DNA from: Lachnospiraceae bacterium
GTDB lineage: Bacteria > Bacillota > Clostridia > Lachnospirales > Lachnospiraceae
Assembly: GCA_900770345.1 (NCBI GenBank)
Contig: CAAGKF010000272.1
Span: forward strand, 1-20,368
DNA length: 20,368 nucleotides
Direction: 5' to 3'
Part shown: one piece after another, positions 6,615 to 13,122 of the stretch
How the letters are laid out: every line of letters begins with the position of its first letter
Numbering within the stretch: position 1 is the stretch's first letter
Position numbers and translations under genes: made by a program
The notes under the pieces: generated by a model
What the model was told of the DNA's origin: nothing
The model's database searches: none
Seen by the model: only the letters and a program-made list of their open reading frames with translations

Positions 6615-7538
6615 ATGACGCATTTATATGATCTGATTATTATTGGTTCCGGCCCGGCCGGACTGGCAGCGGCGGTTTATGCCCAGAGAGCAAAGCTGGA
6701 TACACTGGTAATTGAAAAAGCGATGGTCAGCGGAGGACAGGTCCTTACGACCTATGAGGTGGACAATTATCCCGGCCTTCCCCGAATCGGAGGCTATGAT
6801 CTGGGACTGAAGTTCAGGGAGCATGCGGATAAGCTGGGAGCCCGTTTTGCGGAGGACGAGGTCCTGAAGGTGGAAGATGAAGGCGACGGCCGTGTGAAGC
6901 GGGTGATCGGTGAACAGGCGGTCTATGAGGCGAAGGCTCTGATCCTGGCTACAGGTGCTGTTCACAGAAAGCTTGGGATTCCGGGAGAGGAAGAGCTGGC
7001 GGGAGCCGGCGTCTCTTACTGTGCCACCTGTGACGGCGCATTTTTTCGCAATAAGGTGACAGCGGTGATCGGAGGCGGAGATGTGGCTGTGGAAGATGCC
7101 ATTTTCCTGGCCCGCATGTGCAGAAAGGTATATGTGATCCACAGAAGAGAGGAGCTGCGGGCGGCAAAGAGTCTGCAGGAAACACTCATGGCTCTGGATA
7201 ATGTGGAGGTCATCTGGAATACGGTGGCGGAGGCTGTTGAGGGAGAGAATATGGTGAAGAGCCTCTCTCTGCGAAATGTGAAGACTGACGAAAAGAGCAT
7301 TCTGGAGGTTCAGGGTGTGTTCATTGCTGTAGGTATTACCCCGGAGAGCGGTGCTTTTGAGGGTCTTGTTGCCATGGAACACGGTTATATCGCGGCGGGA
7401 GAGGACGGAGTGACTTCAGCGGCCGGTATTTTCGCGGCCGGTGATGTTCGGACAAAGCCTCTTCGTCAGATTATTACGGCAGCTGCAGACGGAGCCAATG
7501 CGGTAAGCAGCGCGGAGCATTATCTTTCCAGACATTAA
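6615..7538 (+). CDS. trxB: Thioredoxin reductase, NADPH type
   Basis: A 307-residue low-molecular-weight thioredoxin reductase, close to the usual length. It has the FAD motif GSGPAG (11-16), the redox-active CATC (C136, C139) followed by DGAFF, and a second nucleotide fold GGGDVAVEDA at about 153-162. HRREELRA (176-183) contains the HRRxxxR signature that binds the 2'-phosphate of NADPH, so NADPH rather than ferredoxin is the predicted donor. The C-terminal FAD contact AAGDVR (274-279) is present. It should reduce thioredoxin in the cytoplasm. AAAAGGAT lies just before ATG 6615. No thioredoxin gene lies beside it; the NlpC/P60 gene starts 16 bases after its stop and may be in the same transcript. 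Confidence 0.92.
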   Translation: MTHLYDLIIIGSGPAGLAAAVYAQRAKLDTLVIEKAMVSGGQVLTTYEVDNYPGLPRIGGYDLGLKFREHADKLGARFAEDEVLKVEDEGDGRVKRVIGEQAVYEAKALILATGAVHRKLGIPGEEELAGAGVSYCATCDGAFFRNKVTAVIGGGDVAVEDAIFLARMCRKVYVIHRREELRAAKSLQETLMALDNVEVIWNTVAEAVEGENMVKSLSLRNVKTDEKSILEVQGVFIAVGITPESGAFEGLVAMEHGYIAAGEDGVTSAAGIFAAGDVRTKPLRQIITAAADGANAVSSAEHYLSRH

Positions 7539-7554
7539 GGGGGAACAGATTCAG

Positions 7555-9180
7555 ATGAAAAAATGGAAAAAAATACTGGTAGTCGGCGGTATGTGCAGTA
7601 TAACCTGTGCTTTGCCGGCGCAGGCATCTACGAATCTGGAAACGGGTTCCTCTCTGGCAGGTATTTCTGTAACGCTGAATAATTATTATGCCGGAACGAC
7701 AGAGCCGGAAAAGCAGCTGGCTTCTTCCTATTCGGATATGCAGCAGAGGGCTTCTGCGGGGAGTTCGTCTTCTCAGCAGAGTTCCCAGGAGGGCAGCAGT
7801 TCTTCGTCAGGCAGCGGCTCTTCTCAGGAGGGTTCCTCTGAATCTGTTTCTTCGGGAAACGGTTCTGCCGGCGGTACTTCTTCCGGCAGTTCATCGGGCA
7901 GTTCGTCGGGAAGCAGTTCAGGTTCCTCTGCGTATGATAATGTGGCGGTTTCCAAGGTAAGCGGTTCTGTGAATATCCGTACAGAGGCCAATACCAGCAG
8001 TGACGTAACCGGAAAGATCTACAATGACTGTGCGGCTACGATTCTGGATACGGTAGAGGGAGAGGACGGAAAATGGTATAAGATCAAATCCGGCAGTGTG
8101 ACCGGTTACATAAAAGCGGAGTATTTTGTTACGGGACAGCAGGCAGAACAAAAAGCAAAGGAGGTGGGAACCACCTACGGAACTGTTGTGGATACCTCCA
8201 GCCTGCGTCTGAGAGAAAACCCTGATCTTACCAGCAAGACTCTGACCCTTCTGGCAGAGGGCGCGCAGTATACGGTAGTGGGAGAAGAGGGAGATTTCCT
8301 GAAGGTAGCTGTGGATACGGATCTTGAAGGATACGTTTATAAAGATTATATGAAAACCGATGTGAAATTCAGAGAAGCGGTATCCACGGAAGAAGAGAAA
8401 GCCAGGGAAGAAGAAGAGGCAAAGCGCAAGAAAGAGGCGGAGAAGGCTCTGCGGGAGCTGGAGGAGGCGAAGAAGGCAGCGGCAGCGAAGAAAACTACGG
8501 AAGCCACTGCCAAAGAGGAAACCACGGCAGCTTCTTCAAAGGCAGAGACGACAGCTGCGGCTTCCGCCGAAACCGAAACGACGACGGCTGCCGAGCGTGA
8601 AACAGAAAAGGGAACGGATCCGGTAGTCCAGACCATAGCGACAAACCCGGAGAACGGTGCGGATAATACGGTGGCTGCTCCGACAACGGAAAAGGCTTCG
8701 GAAGCCCCCACAGAGAAGCCTACGGAAAAGACAACGGAAGCCACTACGGAAAAAGCGACGGAAGAAGTCAATATCGGTCCGGCAGCCTCGGATTCCGGCA
8801 GTTCGGCAGAGGTTACTTCTGCTACCAGAAATGCGATTGTGGCATATGCGAAGCAGTTTTTGGGCAATCCTTACGTATATGGCGGCACAAGCCTTACAAA
8901 TGGTGCGGACTGCTCCGGATTTACCATGCAGGTATACTCTCATTTCGGAATCAGTACGGGCCGCAGCTCCAGAGATCAGGCAGCCAAGGGCAAACAGATA
9001 TCAATCAGCGATGCCAAGCCGGGCGACTTGCTGTTTTACGCAAGTGGAAATTATATCAATCATGTGGGTATTTATATTGGCGGCGGACAGATCATCCACG
9101 CCAGCAATCCGAGGACAGGCATCTGTATTTCACCGTCCAATTACAGGACACCGTGCAAGGCCGTTACCTTCCTGGATTGA
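7555..9180 (+). CDS. Secreted SH3b-SH3b-NlpC/P60 peptidoglycan hydrolase
   Basis: A 541-residue secreted cell-wall enzyme. Residues 1-24 are a signal peptide (KKWKK, hydrophobic core, ending PAQA). About 66-125 is almost all Ser/Gly. Two bacterial SH3 domains follow at about 128-193 and 203-266; they bind wall peptides. A charged helix (275-313) and a long Thr/Glu/Ala-rich linker (314-410) with TEK/TTEAT units lead to an NlpC/P60 domain (about 425-541). C453 (in ADCSGF), H503 (NHVGIY) and H515 (IIHAS) are the papain-like triad residues, so it should cut stem peptides, typically between D-Glu and a diamino acid. A GGGGG-containing ribosome site precedes ATG 7555. A strong terminator follows. 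The gene may be read with trxB. Confidence 0.92.
   Translation: MKKWKKILVVGGMCSITCALPAQASTNLETGSSLAGISVTLNNYYAGTTEPEKQLASSYSDMQQRASAGSSSSQQSSQEGSSSSSGSGSSQEGSSESVSSGNGSAGGTSSGSSSGSSSGSSSGSSAYDNVAVSKVSGSVNIRTEANTSSDVTGKIYNDCAATILDTVEGEDGKWYKIKSGSVTGYIKAEYFVTGQQAEQKAKEVGTTYGTVVDTSSLRLRENPDLTSKTLTLLAEGAQYTVVGEEGDFLKVAVDTDLEGYVYKDYMKTDVKFREAVSTEEEKAREEEEAKRKKEAEKALRELEEAKKAAAAKKTTEATAKEETTAASSKAETTAAASAETETTTAAERETEKGTDPVVQTIATNPENGADNTVAAPTTEKASEAPTEKPTEKTTEATTEKATEEVNIGPAASDSGSSAEVTSATRNAIVAYAKQFLGNPYVYGGTSLTNGADCSGFTMQVYSHFGISTGRSSRDQAAKGKQISISDAKPGDLLFYASGNYINHVGIYIGGGQIIHASNPRTGICISPSNYRTPCKAVTFLD
7753..7926 (+). repeat. Ser/Gly low-complexity coding segment
   Basis: Codons 67-124 of the NlpC/P60 gene are dominated by serine and glycine with a (GSSS)n stretch at about 111-124. 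Varied Ser codons (tct, tcg, tcc, agc, agt, tca) show that the run is kept at protein level, not only by DNA slippage. It likely forms a flexible spacer between the signal peptide and the first SH3b domain. Confidence 0.75.
8494..8784 (+). repeat. Thr/Glu/Ala/Lys-rich linker repeats
   Basis: Codons 314-410 of the NlpC/P60 gene consist of irregular TTEAT, PTEK and TTEKATE units without hydrophobic residues. This is a disordered linker between the charged helix and the catalytic domain. Its length is likely to vary between strains. Confidence 0.7.
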
Positions 9181-9201
9181 CAGAAGAATACAGAACGATA
9201 A

Positions 9202-9235
9202 AAATAAGGCGCTGCTTTTGGGCAGCGCCTTATTT
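9202..9235. terminator. Strong bidirectional terminator between NlpC/P60 and hpf
   Basis: AAATAAGGCGCTGC and GCAGCGCCTTATTT form a perfect 14-bp stem around the loop TTTTGG. The stem ends in TTATTT on the plus strand and in TTATTTTTA on the minus strand, so it can stop both convergent genes. Confidence 0.93.
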
Positions 9236-9245
9236 AAAAGGATTT

Positions 9246-9776
9246 TCAGAACTCCGGCTCGATCAGCCCGTAGGTTCCGTTTTTTCTCTTATAAACTACG
9301 TTTACCTGCTCCGTTTCGGAATTCAGGAATACGTAGAAATTGTGTCCCAGCATTTCCATCTGCAGGCAGGCCTCTTCAGGAATGGTTGGCTTAACTGCAA
9401 ATCTCTTGGTCTTAACAATCTGGATCTCATCGTCCTGGGGCTCGTCCTCCTCCTCAATAAAAGCCTGGGAGAAGGAAATAGCCGCCTGCTTTTTGTCGAT
9501 CAGTTTTTTCCTATATCTGCGGATCTGGCGTTCGATGATCTCTTCTACCAGATCAATGGATACATACATATCAGTGCTGGATTCTTCGGCTCGGATGGTG
9601 TTGCCTTTTACGGGGATCGTTACCTCGATCTTCTGTCTGTCCTTCTGGGCGCTCATGGCTACGATTACTTCGGTGTCGGGAGTGAAGAAATGTTCCAGCT
9701 TTCCAATCTTCTTCTCAACGGCAGCCTTCAAACCTGGAGTTACCTCAATATTTCTTCCTGTTATGGTATAACGCAT
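9246..9776 (-). CDS. hpf: Ribosome hibernation promoting factor, long form
   Basis: A 176-residue long-form HPF. The N-terminal ribosome-binding domain (about 1-97) starts MRYTITGRNIEVTPGLK and keeps the basic helix around IIERQIRRYRKKL (80-92). An acidic linker (108-117) leads to the C-terminal dimerisation domain (about 117-174), with VKTKRFAVKPTIPEEA and FYVFLNSETEQVNVVYKR. Long HPF binds the 30S decoding region and pairs ribosomes as 100S dimers in slow growth. AAAGGAG lies eight bases before ATG 9776. The gene diverges from secA, a neighbourhood common in Firmicutes, and has its own strong promoter. Confidence 0.95.
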   Translation of the reverse strand: MRYTITGRNIEVTPGLKAAVEKKIGKLEHFFTPDTEVIVAMSAQKDRQKIEVTIPVKGNTIRAEESSTDMYVSIDLVEEIIERQIRRYRKKLIDKKQAAISFSQAFIEEEDEPQDDEIQIVKTKRFAVKPTIPEEACLQMEMLGHNFYVFLNSETEQVNVVYKRKNGTYGLIEPEF

Positions 9777-9806
9777 ACAATCAACTCCTTTTCTTGGGAT
9801 AAAAAC

Positions 9807-9835
9807 ATTATATCATATTTATTGTAAAATTACAA
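9807..9835 (-). promoter_or_regulatory. Predicted promoter of hpf with overlapping palindrome
   Basis: On the minus strand TTGTAA (9830-9835) and TATAAT (9807-9812) are 17 bases apart, with an extended TGA before the -10. ATTGTAA-AA-TTACAAT (9821-9836) is a perfect 7+2+7 palindrome covering the -35 and part of the spacer, so a dimeric repressor bound there would block RNA polymerase. The regulator is unknown. Confidence 0.75.
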
Positions 9836-10052
9836 TCAAAAGCAATAAATTGCCGAACAATTTGTGTTAATTTTTTCTAAAAAAAATCTTTAACACCTGC
9901 TGCGATTTATTGAATTACTAATAGCGAATGTCCCGAAAAGTCAAGAGAAATGCGTGTTTTTTATTTCGAAATCTTCATTTTTATTACAAGTGTACAAAAA
10001 TAAAAACGAGGTAAGGGAAAAGTAAAAACCCGGAAATGTTCACATAACAATT

Positions 10053-10173
10053 TGTGGATAATGTGGATAAGTTGGTGTATAACTCATTTTTGCCCGAAAA
10101 TGGACAAATTCCGATGTGGATAACTTTGGGGGTAATGTGTATAAAAATCTGTGGACAATGTGGATGTGCATAA
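10053..10173 (-). promoter_or_regulatory. Cluster of eight same-orientation DnaA boxes
   Basis: TGTGGATAA (complement of the DnaA box TTATCCACA) occurs exactly at 10053-10061, 10062-10070 and 10115-10123. Boxes TTATACACA (10136-10144) and TTATGCACA (10165-10173) fit the TTWTNCACA consensus. Near matches are TTATACACC (10074-10082), TTGTCCACA (10150-10158) and ACATCCACA (10159-10167). All read in the same direction. Starts at 10053, 10074, 10115 and 10136 are 21, 41 and 21 bases apart, close to whole helical turns. The array ends about 75 bases before the secA -35. It may act in DnaA titration, as a regulatory site for hpf or secA, or as an origin-like element. Confidence 0.75.
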
Positions 10174-10205
10174 AATCGAACACATTTTTTGTGCAATATG
10201 CTTGG

Positions 10206-10225
10206 TTGACCATAAGTATGGCCAA
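10206..10225. promoter_or_regulatory. Palindrome upstream of the secA promoter
   Basis: TTGACCATA-AG-TATGGCCAA is an inverted repeat with nine-base arms and one mismatch, centred about 36 bases before the secA -35. The size and shape fit a dimeric transcription factor site. No regulator can be named. Confidence 0.45.
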
Positions 10226-10248
10226 AATGTTAATTTTTTATTAACCCG

Positions 10249-10277
10249 TTGAATTAATTCTTTTCAGGTGCTACAAT
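10249..10277 (+). promoter_or_regulatory. Predicted promoter of secA
   Basis: TTGAAT (10249-10254) and TACAAT (10272-10277) are spaced by exactly 17 bases, with TGC giving an extended -10. Transcription would begin near 10284 and leave a leader of about 169 bases before secA. Confidence 0.7.
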
Positions 10278-10382
10278 AAATAAGATTGTATCATAGACTC
10301 AGTATCTGCGGGTGTTTGAAGAATAGACGGGAAACAGGAGACAGATAATAGAAACAGACAGGATGGTTTAAAGGTGCCGCAG

Positions 10383-10427
10383 ATGCGAACCGGCTGCCGG
10401 AGCGGCCGGCAGTCAGGAATTTTTTAG
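10383..10427 (+). CDS. Possible 14-residue leader peptide before secA
   Basis: ATG 10383 is preceded at six bases by AAAGGTG, a fair ribosome site, and opens a frame of 14 codons (MRTGCRSGRQSGIF) ending at TAG 10425-10427. It ends 26 bases before secA and spans the leader hairpin (10394-10412). Translating ribosomes would melt that hairpin, which is the arrangement expected of a translation-sensing leader. Arrest peptides such as SecM and MifM control Sec-related genes in other bacteria, but this peptide shows no similarity to them and no signal sequence. It may be chance. Confidence 0.3.
   Translation: MRTGCRSGRQSGIF
10394..10426 (+). promoter_or_regulatory. Hairpin and T-run in the secA leader
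   Basis: CTGCCGG and CCGGCAG form a perfect 7-bp stem with loop AGCGG (10394-10412). A T6 run follows at 10420-10425 after an eight-base gap, so it resembles a terminator but is not ideal. Alternative pairings within CCGGCTGCCGG and GGCCGGC are possible. It may be a weak attenuator or a structure that affects secA translation. Confidence 0.4.
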
Positions 10428-10452
10428 AAGGAAGAAGTTAGGAGAGTATACC

Positions 10453-13026
10453 ATGAACTTAATTGAAAAAGTGTTCGGGACTCACAGCGAGAGAGAGCTG
10501 AAGATGATTCGGCCTATCGTGGCGAAGATCGAAAAGCTGCGCCCTGAAATGATGGCCAAATCAGATGAAGAGCTGCGCGACCAGACCAGGATCTTTAAGG
10601 AAAGGCTGGCTGACGGGGAAACACTGGATGATATTCTGCCGGAGGCATATGCTACTGTCCGTGAGGCTGCCAGAAGAACACTGAATATGGAGCATTTCCC
10701 GGTACAGCTGATCGGCGGTATCGTACTGCATCAGGGACGTATTGCTGAGATGCGTACAGGTGAAGGCAAGACCCTTGTATCCACCTGTCCCGCATATCTG
10801 AATGCGCTGAAGGGAAAGGGCGTACAGATCGTTACGGTCAATGACTATCTGGCAAAACGAGATGCCGAGTGGATGGGGCAGGTACACAGATTTCTGGGCC
10901 TGACCGTAGGTGTTGTTTTAAATGAGATGAACAGCGAGCAGCGTAAGGAGGCTTATGCCTGCGACATCACTTATGTTACCAACAACGAACTGGGATTTGA
11001 CTATCTGCGTGACAACATGGCAATCTATAAGGAGCAGCTGGTTCTGCGTGAACTGGACTACTGCATCATCGATGAGGTGGACTCCGTATTGATTGACGAG
11101 GCGAGAACTCCTTTGATCATTTCCGGTCAGAGCGGCAAATCCACCAAGCTGTATGAGGTTTGTGATATTCTGGCCCAGCAGCTGGAGAGAGGTACCGTTT
11201 CCAAGGAATTTTCCAAGATTGACGCTATTATGGGTGAGGAGATCGAGGAGACCGGAGATTTTGTAGTAGATGAAAAGGACAAGGTAGTAAATCTTACAGA
11301 GCAGGGCGTCAAGAAGGTGGAGGAGTTCTTCCGTATCACCAACCTGGCTGATCCGGAAAATCTGGAGATCCAGCACAATATTATTCTGGCTCTGCGTGCT
11401 CATAACCTGATGTTCCGCGATAAAGACTATGTGGTGAAGGATGATGAGGTCCTGATCGTAGATGAGTTTACGGGACGTATCATGCCGGGCCGCCGTTATT
11501 CCGACGGACTCCATCAGGCCATTGAAGCGAAGGAGCATGTAAATGTACGTCGTGAGAGCCGCACTCTGGCTACCATTACCTTCCAGAACTTCTTTAACAA
11601 GTTCAGCAAGAAGGCAGGTATGACCGGTACTGCTCTGACAGAGGAGAAAGAGTTCCGCAATATCTATGGGATGGATGTTATTGCCATTCCGACCAACCGC
11701 CCGATGATCCGTAAGGATATGGAGGATGCGGTATATAAGACCAAGAAAGAGAAATTTAAGGCAGTTGTGGATGAGGTGGAGAGAGCTCATGAGAAGGGTC
11801 AGCCGGTTCTGGTTGGTACCATTGCCATTGAAACCTCTGAGCTTTTAAGCAAGATGCTTACCAGAAGAGGAATCCCTCATAAGGTACTGAATGCCAAGTT
11901 CCATGAGCTGGAGGCGGAGATCGTAGCCGACGCAGGTATCAAGGGTTCTGTTACCATTGCCACCAATATGGCAGGCCGTGGTACGGATATCAAGCTGGAT
12001 GATGATTCCAAGGCGCTGGGCGGTTTGAAGATCATCGGTACGGAGCGTCATGAGTCCCGCCGTATTGACAATCAGCTGCGCGGACGTTCCGGACGACAGG
12101 GTGATCCGGGTGAGTCCAGATTTTATCTGTCTCTGGAAGATGACCTGCTGCGTCTTTTCGGTTCCGACCGTCTGATGCATATGTTTGAGGCCATGGGTGT
12201 TCCGGAAGGTGAGCAGATCGAACACAAGATGCTGTCCAATGCCATTGAGAAGGCTCAGATGAAGATCGAGAGCAATAACTATGGTATCCGCGAACAGCTG
12301 TTAAAGTTTGATGAAGTGAACAACGAGCAGCGTGAAGTTATCTATGCGGAGCGCCGCAAGGTGCTGGACGGCGACAACATGCGCGATCTGGTTCTGAAGA
12401 TGATCACCGATATCGTGGAGAATGCTGTGGATATGTCTGTCTCTGACGAGGAGACGGCGGACAAATGGGATCTGCAGGAGCTGAACAATCTGCTTCTTCC
12501 GATCATTCCTTTAAAGCCGGTGGCTCTTTCTGAGGAACAGCAGAAATCCATGAAGAAGAATGAGCTGAAGCATAATCTGAAGGAAGCTGCTATCAAGCTT
12601 TACGAGTCCAAGGAAGCAGAGTTCCCGGAGCCGGAGCAGATCCGTGAGATTGAGCGTGTCGTTCTTCTGAAGGTGATTGACAATAAGTGGATGGCGCATC
12701 TGGACGATATGGATGCACTGCGTGAGGGAATCGGCCTCCAGGCTTACGGCCAGAGAGATCCGGTCGTTGAGTACAAGATGCAGGGCTATGAAATGTATGA
12801 GGCTATGATGGCTTCGATCCAGGAGGATACGGTACGCATCCTGTTCCATATCCGCGTAGAGCAGAAGGTTGAGCGCGAGCCGGCAGCCAAGGTAACCGGC
12901 ACCAATAAGGACAGTTCTCTGCCCAGTGCGCCGAAGAAGCGCGTGGAACAGAAGATCTATCCTAATGATCCGTGTCCCTGCGGTTCCGGTAAGAAATATA
13001 AACAGTGCTGCGGACGTATGAAATAA
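10453..13026 (+). CDS. secA: Preprotein translocase ATPase SecA
   Basis: An 857-residue SecA, the motor that pushes unfolded preproteins through SecYEG. Walker A is at about 101-108 (MRTGEGKTLVS), Walker B with DEVD at 204-210, and the second nucleotide-binding domain contains ATNMAGRGTDIKLDDD and the arginine-finger segment QLRGRSGRQGDPG. The preprotein-binding, helical wing and scaffold segments fill the expected length. The C-terminus is a SEC-C zinc motif: C841, C843, C852, C853 in CPCGSGKKYKQCC, which binds SecB or ribosomes in other species. AGGAG sits eight bases before ATG 10453. It lies between hpf and prfB, a classic Firmicute order, with a leader of about 170 bases. Length and the intact C-terminus indicate canonical SecA1, not accessory SecA2. 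Confidence 0.98.
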   Translation: MNLIEKVFGTHSERELKMIRPIVAKIEKLRPEMMAKSDEELRDQTRIFKERLADGETLDDILPEAYATVREAARRTLNMEHFPVQLIGGIVLHQGRIAEMRTGEGKTLVSTCPAYLNALKGKGVQIVTVNDYLAKRDAEWMGQVHRFLGLTVGVVLNEMNSEQRKEAYACDITYVTNNELGFDYLRDNMAIYKEQLVLRELDYCIIDEVDSVLIDEARTPLIISGQSGKSTKLYEVCDILAQQLERGTVSKEFSKIDAIMGEEIEETGDFVVDEKDKVVNLTEQGVKKVEEFFRITNLADPENLEIQHNIILALRAHNLMFRDKDYVVKDDEVLIVDEFTGRIMPGRRYSDGLHQAIEAKEHVNVRRESRTLATITFQNFFNKFSKKAGMTGTALTEEKEFRNIYGMDVIAIPTNRPMIRKDMEDAVYKTKKEKFKAVVDEVERAHEKGQPVLVGTIAIETSELLSKMLTRRGIPHKVLNAKFHELEAEIVADAGIKGSVTIATNMAGRGTDIKLDDDSKALGGLKIIGTERHESRRIDNQLRGRSGRQGDPGESRFYLSLEDDLLRLFGSDRLMHMFEAMGVPEGEQIEHKMLSNAIEKAQMKIESNNYGIREQLLKFDEVNNEQREVIYAERRKVLDGDNMRDLVLKMITDIVENAVDMSVSDEETADKWDLQELNNLLLPIIPLKPVALSEEQQKSMKKNELKHNLKEAAIKLYESKEAEFPEPEQIREIERVVLLKVIDNKWMAHLDDMDALREGIGLQAYGQRDPVVEYKMQGYEMYEAMMASIQEDTVRILFHIRVEQKVEREPAAKVTGTNKDSSLPSAPKKRVEQKIYPNDPCPCGSGKKYKQCCGRMK

Positions 13027-13057
13027 TTCAGAAAGCAGTAACAGACAGTGTAAGATG

Positions 13058-13091
13058 GGCCGGTGTGCCGGAAACGGTATACCGGCCTTTT
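13058..13091 (+). terminator. Terminator or attenuator between secA and prfB
   Basis: GGCCGGTGTGCCG and CGGTATACCGGCC pair over 13 bp (two G-U wobbles) around a GAAA tetraloop, followed by only four T residues. It lies 31 bases after secA and 31 before prfB. With the short T-run, read-through into prfB is plausible. No promoter is obvious in the 31 bases left before prfB, so prfB probably depends on this read-through. Confidence 0.75.
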
Positions 13092-13122
13092 GATAAAATA
13101 ATTTAAGAAAGCGGGTGAAGCT

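Larger units (their letters stand above)
9777..10452. other. 676-bp intergenic region between hpf and secA
   Basis: The only long gene-free stretch in the window. In order it holds the hpf promoter and palindrome (9807-9836), an AT-rich inverted repeat GTGTTAA...TTAACAC (9864-9896), a plain AT-rich stretch (9897-10052), the DnaA-box cluster (10053-10173), a palindrome (10206-10225), an AT hairpin GTTAA...TTAAC (10229-10245), the secA promoter (10249-10277) and the secA leader with a small ORF and hairpin. The minus-strand frames across the box cluster read the repeats themselves and lack ribosome sites, so no protein gene is called. Confidence 0.8.

Noticed and set aside
8346..8867. Val/Ser/Ala-rich minus-strand frame
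   Set aside because: It is the reverse complement of the Thr/Glu/Ala linker repeats; low-complexity coding often leaves long antisense frames.
8657..9394. 245-codon plus-strand frame overlapping the end of the NlpC/P60 gene
   Set aside because: Its Arg-rich start is the out-of-frame reading of the repeat linker, and it crosses the terminator and runs into the hpf gene.
9916..9924. TACTAATAG resembling DnaA-trio unwinding repeats
   Set aside because: It lies about 130 bases from the first DnaA box, while trios normally adjoin a box, and three short repeats are expected by chance in AT-rich DNA.
10053..10173. Main chromosome origin oriC at the DnaA-box cluster
   Set aside because: dnaA, dnaN, rpmH and similar origin genes are absent and gene direction does not diverge about this point. 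The cluster itself is kept as a finding; full-genome skew would settle it.
10918..11790. 290-codon minus-strand open frame inside secA
   Set aside because: It is fully antisense to conserved secA motor domains, with no motif and no promoter.
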